Shown one piece after another: positions 47,993 to 59,574 of a stretch of DNA of 64,000 nt (position 1 is the first letter of the stretch; each line of letters begins with the position of its first letter). Position numbers and translations under genes: made by a program. The notes under the pieces were generated by a model. It saw nothing but the letters and a program-made list of their open reading frames with translations. It made no database searches and was not told the DNA's origin. This DNA comes from Aristolochia californica (lineage: Eukaryota > Streptophyta > Magnoliopsida > Piperales > Aristolochiaceae): positions 27,744,922 to 27,808,921 of the forward strand of contig JARWKL010000013.1 of NCBI GenBank assembly GCA_029961685.1, written 5' to 3'.

Positions 47993-50900
47993 AATGGGTT
48001 CAGACAAAGTCCCAAATCATCAGCTTTTAGATTTAACTGAAGTTCCAAATCATCAGCCTCAGAAACTCCAATTTCAGGTTATCGACAGAGAACAGTAACC
48101 TACTATCACATATTCATAATATCTATCTAGTATGAACAACTTGCATTTCCCAATTGCCATGAATTTCTCTTCTGTCTATTTCTTACTTACCCATTGAAAA
48201 GAATTCGACAGAGGCTAGAGCTTCCTCACGGTAACCCGAAATGTCCCTTGAAGATGCTTCAACTGCCTCCGACAATTCGACCGGTCCCAAAGCCAAAGCC
48301 TTATGATTCCAACAATTGCTTTTATCTGCCCCTGATCAAATACGCCAAAGTGATCAAGCAACCGACTCAATGCGTATCGAAACTCCCATTAATTAGCAGC
48401 CTTTTTTCCTTCCAAAAAACGAAAACGGGCTGCCCCGCCAGTCAAGCAGTCAGGGACCGGGCAACAGCGAGATGAAGAGAGTCGATAGGGAATAGGCGAT
48501 GGCAAGAGATTTTGTTCGAATTAACAGGAGCACAAGGCCGTTAGGGCTCAGATATCCGCACCTCTGGTGCCAAGCCCATGTACCCTACCCATCAAACCTT
48601 TAAAACCCATAACAGGGTGGTTGCTTAATTCCAAGAAAGCCGATAAGTGGTTGCTCCATACATAAACTCACTGAGTTCTAATCCATCGAGGTCAAATCGG
48701 TTTTGAGAATGAATGGGTCGGGTTAAAAGTCAGACTCGCCTCTTCTATTCTAGGCAAGTGCCCTGCCTAAGTCCCTGATCTCACTTAGGGATCCTACCCA
48801 AATTTTCTTTTAATCACTTAAGTAATTATCCAATTAATTTTAACAAATTAATTCGATAAATAGAATCAAAATGGATAATACCTACTCAATACCTTATTTT
48901 TTAAATTGAAAATGAATTATTTTGATAAATTTACCAAGCTTTTTTTATTTCTAAAGATTTATTTGATATTTGTATATTTGATCAGCCTAAATCAACAAGA
49001 TATTATTATTTATTATATTAATAAATATTTTATATGAAATCAAAAGCAATAAAATTCAGGTTAATTGGTTGAATTTATTAGAGTCTTTTAGGTCGAAATA
49101 TCGGAATTAGAATTAGTTCAAGGTGAGTCCAACCCTTAACTCTTGAATCTAGGTGATCCAATTGACCACATGTGTGTGACAAAGTTGTATTTATTGGGTT
49201 CTAGGGTTTCAAGATGATATATATGGTTGAGAGAAAGTCCACCTTCTCACCCTTTTAATATGTAAAACTACATAAATGTTAGAAATTAAAGGGGTAGAGA
49301 GGCTTCAATCTTATATTTTTTATTACCGAATATTACCTTCGCTTCAAAACCCGATTTTCTCCCATATCATCACTTCCATCAACAGATAAATTGGAGTTTC
49401 TTCTCCGACTTTTCATCAAATTTCTCTGTGTCAATTTATTCATGCCAAATCCGAATCACTGGCTCAAGTTTAATTATATATGTGATTCTTGGATGTTTCT
49501 TTTGAGCTGTATAGTCGTAAAAAATTAAGATTATTTGTGTAGTTTGTGCAATTGGACCATATGAACCATTTCTTAGCTAAAAAAATATATACATTGGAGG
49601 AAAATTGAATAAGGGTATTTTAGTAATTTTAAATAAATTAAAAAATATTAACATTGAACCATATAAAGTATTTTAGCCCAAAATATGTATAATTGTAAAA
49701 ATTGTATTGATAAGATTATTAGTCAGGCAATTTTTATAAAATCATACTTGTTAATAGTTAATTCAACAACTTATGGACACCCAATAGTCAATTTATGTGT
49801 AATTGATTAATAGTACACCATTTATTAATTTAATTACCCCCTATATATGAATTAACATATAGACTGCTATCATTTAATTATTAAACTATTTAATAAGAGC
49901 CATTGGACACCAAGTGGTTAAAAATACTCATCCTTGGTAGGTTAAAAATTATAAATAAATAAAAAGCGCAAGGGTTAATATTTTCCAATTATAAGACTTA
50001 TCGAGTTCGGGTTTCAGATTTCACCCCACAGGTCAAAGGATAGGCCAAAGAAAAAATCCATTGGGTTTCTAATCGAATACAGATTTTCCCAAACCTAGCT
50101 GACAAGGGCGACACTAGGATATAAAACGGAGTAGGGATGGGTCGAAGATGACTCGCATTTACGGGGATGGGTTGGGGATGGTCATGTTTATGTGGATGAG
50201 GTGGGAATGAGTCGGGTTTAAATTGAGTTTACGAGGATGAGATAGGATTACTGAGATGGTGATTAGTTTGGGGTTAGGTTTGATATTTTAGGTTTTTTTG
50301 GGTTTTGGTTTTGGGGCTAGGGTCCCTAAACCCCACATGTGCCCAAATGGTTAAGACTTTTTCGTATTATCGATATAGATTAAGGACCCAATATCTAATG
50401 CAAAACTTTTTGTAATTTGTTTTATTTAACATAGTTAACTTTTGGTTCAATGGTCACACGGGGAGTTTCCGACTATGCGAAATTGAGTTTAAGCACTCTT
50501 TGTTACAATGTAGAGGACCTTATTGATAACGTCCTTAATGAATACAATAATGTAAAAGTCATAATACTTTTTTTAACAAAATTATTTTTCTTACACCCAT
50601 TCATAAAAAATAAAAATAAAATTACATTTTACTATTTCACAAGGTCAATGTTTAATGGACATTATATTATGTGACATTAATGAGGCACTTCATGAATATG
50701 CATTAAAAGTATTAATTATCTTGGTCTTGGGATGATATTTATTGCAAGGTGGCTAAAATTGATATTTTTCATAAATTTGTTGTAATAGAAGAATCATTTT
50801 CTTTATAGGGAGAGATACTCTAATAAATGAACTCAAATAGTATAGTTATAAATACAATGTCTTTACCTTGATTTTGTATCTTCAAACACACGAGAATTGT

Positions 50901-53480
50901 AGCATTCATCTTACAACTGATTCATGTACTTAGATGTTTCATATTTATAAGGCTTGTCATTTAAGGGTCCCATCCATCATAAATCATGAAACCCATTTTT
51001 CTCCTTAAACATTAATAAGATATGAACCATCAAAACTTCTTAAAGAAACATAAAAATGTAACTCACTCAAGTTATTTATTTTTTATCAACTTACTTATTC
51101 CTAGCCAAGAAGAATTGAAAAGAAGTCGGGAGGCTTTGCAATAGAGGCTCGGCCTCCCGTATGTTGTGATAGAGGATGAGAGGGAGAGGAGAAGAGGGAG
51201 GAAGGCTGACAGGAGGGAGGGAGAAGAGAAAAAAAATCAGAAGGATGGGGGGGGGGGGGGGGGGGCAAGAGCATTGCGCGATTCAATTGGTTGATTCGCA
51301 AAATAGGTGGGAAACTAAATTCCCCGATTTTTGCCTGAGATAATGAAGTGATGTAATTTAACTTCAATTCAATTTGTTTTACACTAACGATATTATTTAA
51401 TGAACTAAGTAGTACGGGGGAATTCATTCCATTTCAGTGTGGACTAACCCCCCTAAATAAGCCTTCGAAACAGATATCCTAACCCCTAAAAGGCCAAAAA
51501 AAAAAATCTTCATGTCATATTATATATAATATATCGGGTAAGACCCTTAGATAATCAATACTCAATGAATATTATTTTATATATATTTTTTATTTATTAC
51601 TAATTTTATACAATCTTTACTCATCGAATCGATATGAGCCAACTCGAATCTAGGAGGAGGTTGAGTCAGAGTCGGACTCGAATCTACCACTTCCAATTTG
51701 ATAATAAGCTCTCTAAGTATATTATTTGATATCTTAAATATTTAGATATTCTAAGTGATGTAATATTTTTTAAAAATATTTTTAAATAAATATATAAAAA
51801 ATTTATATTATAATAAATATTTAAAAATAAATATCTAATTTGAGAACTTGAGATGCAACTCAGGTCTGAGTTTGAGTCTCCCTAGACTCGGGTAGATATT
51901 TATAGCCATAGATATAAAAACAAAAAACAAAAAGATGCCCATCATTCCTCGCTGTCTCCTGCAATTTCCTTCGTATTTCCCTGCAAAGAGAATACCGAGG
52001 CACTAACAAGTCCATACGAGACGGAAACGAGAGCATCTTTCCCTTCCAGCCGCCAAATCACTGGTCCCCGCGTCACCCGCACAAAACGAGCCACGAAACC
52101 ACTAACCGCTCCAGAAAGTCTTTTCGGAAGGCGGTTTCTGGGGTGTCTCAATACAGCCCATCACGTGTGCCTGCTGTCAAGGAAAGCGGTAGCAGCGGTT
52201 GGGTGGGCCCCGGGGACCTGGGCACTGCCAGGTGGGTACTTTAGTGCAAATATTTAATTAATAATGGCTTTTCCCTTTGAAGCCCGTTACTGGCGCCTTG
52301 CTTGTTGGGAGAAACGAAGCAAAGGGGGGATCTACCCCAAAAAGGAGGGGCGTGGTGGGTCCACCCCTCGATTGTCCCTTATAAGGAGTGTTAGCCAAGC
52401 CATACCCATTGCCCCCTGGGTGCGATCCTTGGTGGCAGCGGCTACCCCTTGACACGACAAATCATTACTATTTTCCTCTTACCTAGAAAATAGATAAGAG
52501 GAAAATAAATTATTATTTTATATAAATAAATTTAAATAATTTATTAAAATTTAAAATGTTCAATTTGGCCAATGCAACCTAACAGATTAGTTATTTAAGT
52601 ACAAAAAACCAACTTACTCAAAAGAGGTAAATTAGAATCACCTCTGAAACCCACCCGCCCTTGTTCCCTGTAGGATTCGAAGGTGAGATATGTTGGACTT
52701 GGCTTATACAACCTAAAAGACTAATCGTTTAAATACGAAAAACTAACCTACTCAAGAGAGGTGGACCGGAAGTACTTTTAACAGAACCAGGTTCAATTTG
52801 GTTTAGATAATGAAGATACATAAATGATATTCTAATATACTTATTCATCTTAAAAAATAAACAAGGAAATATATCAAGAAATCATGCTTTAAAATTAAAT
52901 AGAAAGACTATATTTAATAAAAATTGTACAATAATATTTATGACATCGTATTGGTCCAACGGGTAATCATCCTAATTAAACCGGGTTCAATTTAGTTAAA
53001 AAAACAAAGAAACCCATAGTGTCACCTTGTCCTATATAATGTGGAATAATTAGGAAATACAATGGTCGGAATAAAATACAGGGTTGATATCCAGATCGGG
53101 TCTTAAAATTATTGAGCGAACTCCGAACCAAACCCAACCCAATTTTGTTTTTTTACAGTGGTAACTTTTACTTCTGGCTTTACCCGGTACGGTGTAGAGA
53201 GGTGAATTCGGGTAATGCGGTACAGTAAATGCCGCACAAATGAGCAGTAACTACGTAACTCCAGAAGAGCCTTTAGGGCAAACCGAATTGATTCGGACAG
53301 GACGAAGCCGCCTTGAGGCCCGAACGCATAAAAAGACAAAAATTAAGCCCATACGGAATAATTAATATAAAGAAATACGTATAAGGGAATTTAAAAAGAA
53401 AAAAATGGGTATACAAATAGTAAATTTTTAAAAAACTAGAAAAAAGGGAGGAATTTTTCCAGATTTGCCTTTATATTTTA
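47993..53480. other. Gene-poor intergenic region
   Basis: About 5.5 kb with no supported gene. 48000-48540 is probably the leader and promoter of the FAR1-related gene. 48800-51100 is AT-rich, with a degenerate GGGGATGGGT-rich patch at 50120-50240. A 19-base poly-G lies at 51247-51265 in a purine-rich tract. A GC-rich island occupies about 51940-52460. A repeat related to the 16.2-kb element lies at 52561-52795. Confidence 0.55.
52561..52795 (-). mobile_element. Second copy of the 16.2-kb repeat family
   Basis: On the minus strand it shares ACCTCTTTTGAGTAAGTTGG, GTACTTAAA-ACTAAT and CACCTTCGAATCCTACAGGGA with the 16.2-kb element. Two diverged direct copies of the CAACCTAA-AGA-TA-T-TTTAA-TAC end lie at about 52576 and 52708, so it looks like a miniature retroelement with terminal direct repeats. 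Confidence 0.6.
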
Positions 53481-53966
53481 TGGCTTCTGCGCAGATGCTG
53501 TGCCTCCTTTCCCAACACACACAACCCCCCAGCAGTTGCAGAGAGACAGCACAGAGTCTCACTCAGAAGGCCACACCACCTCAAATCGCTCGTCTCGCTT
53601 AGACCCTTTTTCCTGTTGCTGCTGCTAATCGAAGCCCATTAATGGCTGCACGCATCTTTTTCTAGGGTTTCTGTCCTTTCGATAAACTAATCAGTTGCTG
53701 TTGGTGAGAGGGAAAAAGGGGGGAATAGGAGAGAGAAAGAGAGAGAAAGAGAAAGCTCTGGTCGGTCTGGTATAAAAATTTCGTTGCGGGGTGTCTGGGC
53801 TTTCCTTTTCGCACTTCGGACCGACCTTAAACTAAAAATGGTGATACCCTGCGGCTGTGCAGCGAGAGAGAGCGGCATTTTCTCGCAGCGACTTTTGTGC
53901 AGGTTGGAGTATGTCTGAGCGGGAAGAGGTTGCAGCTTTTTATAAACCCTAGGTGTAGAGATAAAG
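53481..53966 (+). promoter_or_regulatory. Probable 5' UTR / promoter-proximal region of the GRF gene
   Basis: Gene-like composition with CT- and GA-rich runs (AGAGAGAAAGAGAGAAAGAG near 53730) before the ATG at 53967. A TATA-like TTATATTTTATGG lies near 53470. Long GA-rich leaders are common in plant developmental regulators. Confidence 0.45.
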
Positions 53967-56846
53967 ATGAATACAACGGCGGGGACGGGGATACGGCCAC
54001 CATTCACGGCGTCGCAGTGGCAGGAGCTGGAGGAGCAAGCTCTCATCTTTAAGTACATGATGGCCGGAATACCGGTCCCGCCGGATCTTCTGCTTCCGAT
54101 AAGGAGGAGCTTGGAATCCACGAGGTTCTTTCACCATCCAAGCAGTAAGCGAGCAACTCAATCGTCGCCGAACTTTCCCCCTTCAAGCCATTTTCTGTTT
54201 TGGATGTTTTATCGCTCTTAGGAAATGCCTGCAGGATTTTGGTATTGTATTTCGTTTTTCAAGCGTGTTTCTCCAGTTGTGAAGTTCATGGTGCTTTCTT
54301 CTTTCTCTCTTTCTGTCTTTCTTTTTTTTCTTCTTTGGATGGCTTGATGCTTTCTTCTATCAAAGAGAAAAAAAAAGTCCGATTCTCTGTTTTCTTGTTT
54401 GGTTCATTGGTTTTTGAGTGAGCTTGTATTCCGAAACTTGTCGAATGAGGTTGGTAGCTTATCCCTGTTCTTGCCTTGAAGACTGGCGTTGCACTATTCA
54501 TTATGATTCTCGTTTTGTTTCTTTCGATGTCTTCTGCAGTTACTGTGTCCTATAGTCTTTATGGAAGGTAAGTTTCTCCGTTTTACAGCACGTAAACTCT
54601 GCCGATCTTTCAATTTCTTGTTCAGATTTTTGTTGATGATCCCATATTGTTTTCCTGCGGGAATAAAAAAAAACAATCTTTTGCTAGATCTCGTGATATT
54701 AGGATTACGAATTTTTTTTCCGCCGATTTCATTGGTTTTCTTCTTAATCTGCTCTGGATATGTTTGATGTTTGTATCATGAGAGAAGTACATTGCAGATG
54801 GGGAGAAAATGCTGTTTGGTAAAGCGTATTGTTATAAATGAGATGATCAACGATTTTCTTCCTCCATTCTGGAAAAAAAAGCATCTTGTTCTGAAACTAC
54901 GAAAGTAATATTGTCCCACTGATTTCTGCAGTAGGTTACTGCTCCTTCTACGGGAAGAAGGCAGACCCAGAGCCGGGAAGGTGTAGGAGAACCGACGGAA
55001 AGAAATGGAGGTGCTCCAAGGACGCGTATCCGGACTCCAAGTACTGCGAGCGTCACATGCACCGTGGCCGCAACCGTTCAAGAAAGCCTGTGGAAACGCA
55101 AACTATCTCTCAGTCTTCTTCGACTGTGACTTCCCTCACCGCCACTACTGGTGGGCCCGCGACCACCCCCTGCAACTTTCAGAACCTCCCCCTTCACTCC
55201 GCCATTGCTAATCCTCAGGGAGGAAACCCTTCCCAGTTGCAGGTTGATCCTACCTCGTACAGCATGGGAAACAAAGATTACAGGTACTTCGCCGTGACAA
55301 ATTGCTCACTTTTTTTTTATAAAAAAGAGCGTGGCTTGTGTTAAGACACAGTTTACCGCAGAATGATGATGATTCTGCTGCTATGATATGATCACTCTGT
55401 GGGATTGGAATTGGGAGTTTGAAATTCAACAACATGCTTGGTTCTGCTGCCAGTCGTAGATACTATTAGCTACTATTTATTTATTTATGATTCATTTTCT
55501 TAGAGACAATGGGTTCAATCTGTTGTCTGTGGTTGGAGATGCTTATGGTTCAAATTAATGGCAGATTAGCTGGATAGTATAGAATTCTGTCAAGGCATAC
55601 TCAGCAAGAGCAAGGACAGGGGACTTTTTAGCTCAAGTTTGTTATTTCCTATGAACCTTCTCTATCTGAAAAAAGATTTTGCAGAAAGGAGTCTGTCACT
55701 TTTTCCCTCAGATTTGGCAATTCTCAGCATTGGTTCTTACTCATGTCTGACCGACTGCTTCTTCTGATGGCTGTTAAGCTGCCTACTTTATCTGTTTCAT
55801 TGAACCTTAACATCCATTCAAGGGAAGCTATTTCTTCTCCTAAAAGTTACATACACTTGTATTCCTTTTGTTCCGAGATAGCTGCTCATGATTCAGTGTT
55901 GAGGTTTTATCTTAACTCGTTTGATTGTGTCACTGTTGCAATCTAAGTAAATTATTCTTTTCACGGTCAATCCCATGGGAGAGTCTTGTGTTTTTCTTAA
56001 AATAGTCTTTTTGTTCTCTGTTGAAAAGAATGAAGATATGTTGATGTTACTTGCATATGGATAGGATTTGGTGATCTGTTGGTTACTTAACTGTGAATGT
56101 ACTTTAATTCTCTGTCATTCCTCTTGCAAAAGTTGTCTGTATATTCTACTTTCAAGATTTTTTATTTTGCTGATTCCTAATTCTTGAAGTACCAAGCTTG
56201 TTGAGGCTGAGAATTTTGGCCCTTTACTGTTCCTCTTCAGCATCAATATAGTAGGCTGTTAACGTATTGATTTATGTTATTCAGGTATCTTCATGGTATG
56301 AAAGGAGAGGTGGATGAACATAGTTTTTTTTCTGAGGCTTCTGGAGGCCTGCGGAGTCTTGGAATGGATTCATCCTTTGACAGTTCATGGCGCCTGATGC
56401 CAAATCGGGTGTCTTCGTTTCCTTCTGCCAAGCCAAGAAATGGCTCTGTTTGGCCAAGTAACTATCCTCAGGTTCAGGGGCTACCTGATATGGAGTCTGC
56501 CACAATTACATCTTCAATGTCAAAGCAACAACCGCATTGCTTCTTTGGTAGTGAGTTTGGCTCAGCAGAGCCTGTGAAACAGGAAGGCCAGTCCCTTCGA
56601 CCTTTCTTTGATGAATGGCCAAAAGCGCGGGACTCGTGGACTGGTTTGGAAGACGAGAGATCTAATCGGACATCATTTTCGACAACCCAGCTCTCAATGT
56701 CCATCCCCATGGCCTCCTCTGACTTCTCTGCTTCAAGTTCCCGATCCCCTAACGGTGAGTCCACTCATTTCTGCAAAGCCTCATTGAATTACCATCTCAG
56801 TGACTCCTAATCAATCCAATACCTAATTTTCATTGCAGATGATTAG
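53967..56846 (+). CDS. GRF: Growth-regulating factor (GRF), QLQ + WRC transcription factor
   Basis: Plant transcription factor that works with GIF co-activators to drive cell proliferation in leaves. Exons are 53967-54144, 54932-55283, 56285-56754 and 56839-56846, giving 335 residues. The QLQ domain ([19 protein letters not shown]) is near the N-terminus. The WRC domain holds a nuclear-type basic run and the C3H zinc motif ([18 protein letters not shown], then KYCERHMH). The [13 protein letters not shown] block is typical of the GRF5/6 group. A miR396 site lies in the WRC-coding exon. The last exon codes only DD and the stop; if it is not spliced, the frame ends 56810 with a different short tail. 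Intron 1 holds an exon-like 28-base segment (54540-54567). The family call is certain; the exact member is not. Confidence 0.95.
55075..55095 (+). promoter_or_regulatory. miR396 target site in the GRF mRNA
   Basis: CGTTCAAGAAAGCCTGTGGA followed by A is the canonical, highly conserved miR396 recognition sequence of plant GRF genes. It sits at the end of the WRC-coding region as in other GRFs, so the transcript is expected to be cut by miR396. Confidence 0.95.
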
Positions 56847-59574
56847 CAGAAAGGAGGATGACAGAAGAGGCAAAAAATAACCAAGTTATTTTGAGTTGGT
56901 TAATGGGTTTTCTTCAAGAAGCTCAGAATTACCTGCTTGGTTTTCCCCACAACTAGACTCAGACTTGAGGATTTCCTGGTTTTCATTTTTATGTGGGTTT
57001 TAAGTGTTGGTTCCGATTTGTCTGTTTTATGCTATACTTCAAATGAGCTCCGTTGAACCGAATTTGCTTTGTATAAACCTAACAGATATGAGCTCGTCAT
57101 CTCCTCGAATAAAATCTCAGACTGGATCCGATTTGGTAGTAGCACCCAGTACGTGTCTACCAAATCAGATATCTCCGATGTTTTGGTTCCAATTATCTCA
57201 TCCGTGATCTCAGAGAAGAGAACAGCTTTAAAAATGTAGAAATAGACTGGAATTGTTTCATGTGCTCGCCTCAGATCTCCATGTTTCGAATAACAAAATT
57301 CCAAACGCGGGGAGGAAGGAGGTGGAGCAAAGGAGCTCTTCACCGGCGGGTGCTGAAAAGATAAACTGCCTGTTACTGTGGTGTACCGTAGTGTCAATGG
57401 CCGGGTGGTCAGCTGATTCTTTTGCTTCCGCGGTGGGAGCATTCGAGGGAGTGAAGGTTTTCTGCGTCTCATTATTTGCTGCTTTCTCCTTCATTATAGA
57501 GCTTTTAATATAGAGTTTAATTAATGCGTTTTTCCAAAGTTATGAAACAAGAGAATAGAAGAAAAACAGAAAAAGAAAGGGGGTCTCTGTCGGCCAGCGT
57601 GCGCCTAGGGAACCCAACACGAATGACGTAGTGTTTTATGGGGCCCGAGAACAGCTGTTGGTGTCAGAAAGCATCACATGCTCAGCTGCGAAGCGAAACG
57701 CGTAGAGCCCCGCGCGCGCGCGCGCGCTAATGGTCGTACAGCGTTGCTTTTGCTTTCCGAATGGCTCCGTATCCGCGCGCAGAACTGATGCTATCTGCGT
57801 GTAGTGGCGGACCCCGCGTCGAACATACGAGGCGGCACGCCTGACGCAAAAGTGACGATTTACTTGTCGTCGAATATGCCGGACTGGCCGCTCCGGCAGT
57901 CGAGCTTATCCGTGAGCATACGTGGTCATACCCCCTTGCCTGTCCTCTTTCTCGGCGCGCCCTCCCAACACTGTGGTGTGCGACGGGACGTCGATTGTTT
58001 TTGTTTCTTTCTTCGTCCTTTGTCGCTTCCCGGGAGGCGTTACGTAGCAACAGTGACGCCCCACCTCGTTTTCTCTTGATGCTGCTGCTACGGCCGCCTC
58101 CGCCAGCACAGACGGTCGGGGGCTACGTTTCTACGTTTATTTTCTTTTGGTTCAGACTTTGAGACCCGAGACTTCCATTTCCATGACGCCGTTCTACTGG
58201 CCTCGCAGAACAGTGACTTTTCTGGTTTCTGGGTGATTGATTCAATGCCGCATTGACGCATTTTCGTAGTGTGGAAAGGTGCTGGGAGTTGAGGCGAAAA
58301 TCAAATGAAAACAGATCGATTGCTCATTTGTGCTATCATGTGTCTCCAACAGTACACCTGCTGAACGGGGATTGACATTTCGTCGAACAGAAGGGAGGCG
58401 GCGGGAGGAAGAAAAAGTTCTAATCTTTCAAATATGCGAAGCGACCAGAAAAGGAGACAGATTGTGGGCATTCTATGATTGAGCGCATACAAGACCAATA
58501 ATTTGTTGGGGGTTTCGTGGGTCCTGGTGTCACCTTCGGCATCAGTCTGCAACCTGATAGTTTGACTGGAACTGTAAGGATTTGACGCTTAAACAGTAGA
58601 AAAAAGCGATGTGAGATGAAAGAAAGATCTGCCTTAGAGTATTGGAGATTCTCGGTTCGCATGTTTTGGTTCCAAGCGCTTTTATCTCACTTCTTCAGAT
58701 CCAAGGTTCTGGAACTGTAAGGTTCTGTAGAGTAAGTACTTCAGAAGTAAAATAAGAAAAAATTCCACATTCGCTGTAATTCGTAACTGGTTTTTTGAAT
58801 TTCATTGATCTGTTATTAATTCTTCAAAAAGATGAGCTGAAAAAAAAAAAAAGAAGCTTACGAAACATAAATTCTTGCACAAGAGTGGAAAGGAGCTCCC
58901 TCAAGCTTACGAAACGATCATATCAAAGCTCCCCGTATCAATGGAGACGGCAAGAGCTCCTTCTCTACTCTCACCTAGGTCTGGAGATTAGGCGGACTTC
59001 CTCACCTGAACTTTTTTGTTTTGTTTATTCTCAATGCTCCACCATGGCGTTGCTTGTCGCCATAACAATGAGCTCGACATTACAGATGTGAACCATTTGA
59101 GCTATGAACTCTATACTCGTCTCTACCTCCCCATTCTTAATAATTTCCGCTCTCAGTAAGCAACTACCGAGTCAATCTAATTAATTAATGAGCCCGTAGT
59201 ATTCTGAGTCGAGACCCAGTTCCAACTCGCCAGGCGGTGCAGAAATCCGGTCTGAATTGATAATTGATGGGCAGCTTGTCAATGGTCGAGTCGTGGGCCA
59301 AATGTCATGGGCTGGCTGAAATGTGCATCCTTCCATGGTTCCGCTTCCAACTGCCGATTTCTGTTGCTCCGCGCTCGAGGACTCACGGCTGTCTTCAGTT
59401 CCTCGTTCAGTTGGTCCTCGGTGCCGGAGGATTAAACGGAGGTTTCCCAGCCGCCAAACACCGGAGTCGAGGATCCAGTATCGCAATAGCGACAGGGAAA
59501 CAGATGTATGATACTCGACATTGACAGCGATGTTCACCTTCACATAGATCGAGATCGGAGGAGCAACGGGGAAA
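56847..59574. other. Intergenic region between GRF and the GTG-like gene
   Basis: GRF 3' UTR to about 57000, then no supported gene. A GC-rich stretch occupies 57580-58110 and includes a (CG)8 run at 57711-57727. Short open frames there overlap on both strands and match nothing. Sequence from about 59180 on is likely promoter and leader of the GTG-like gene. Confidence 0.5.
57711..57727. repeat. Alternating (CG) run
   Basis: Seventeen bases of uninterrupted alternating C and G. It is notable in an AT-rich plant window where CpG is normally depleted. Confidence 0.95.

Noticed and set aside
46235..47994. Several + strand open frames opposite the FAR1-related gene
   Set aside because: They are antisense shadows of a long intact coding exon with clear domains on the other strand.
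51101..51427. Minus-strand frame with a proline run
   Set aside because: The proline run is simply the poly-G tract read in reverse. There is no domain and no supporting splice structure.
57727..58109. Open frames on both strands in the GC-rich stretch
   Set aside because: Open frames are expected by chance in GC-rich DNA. No splice sites or domains support them.
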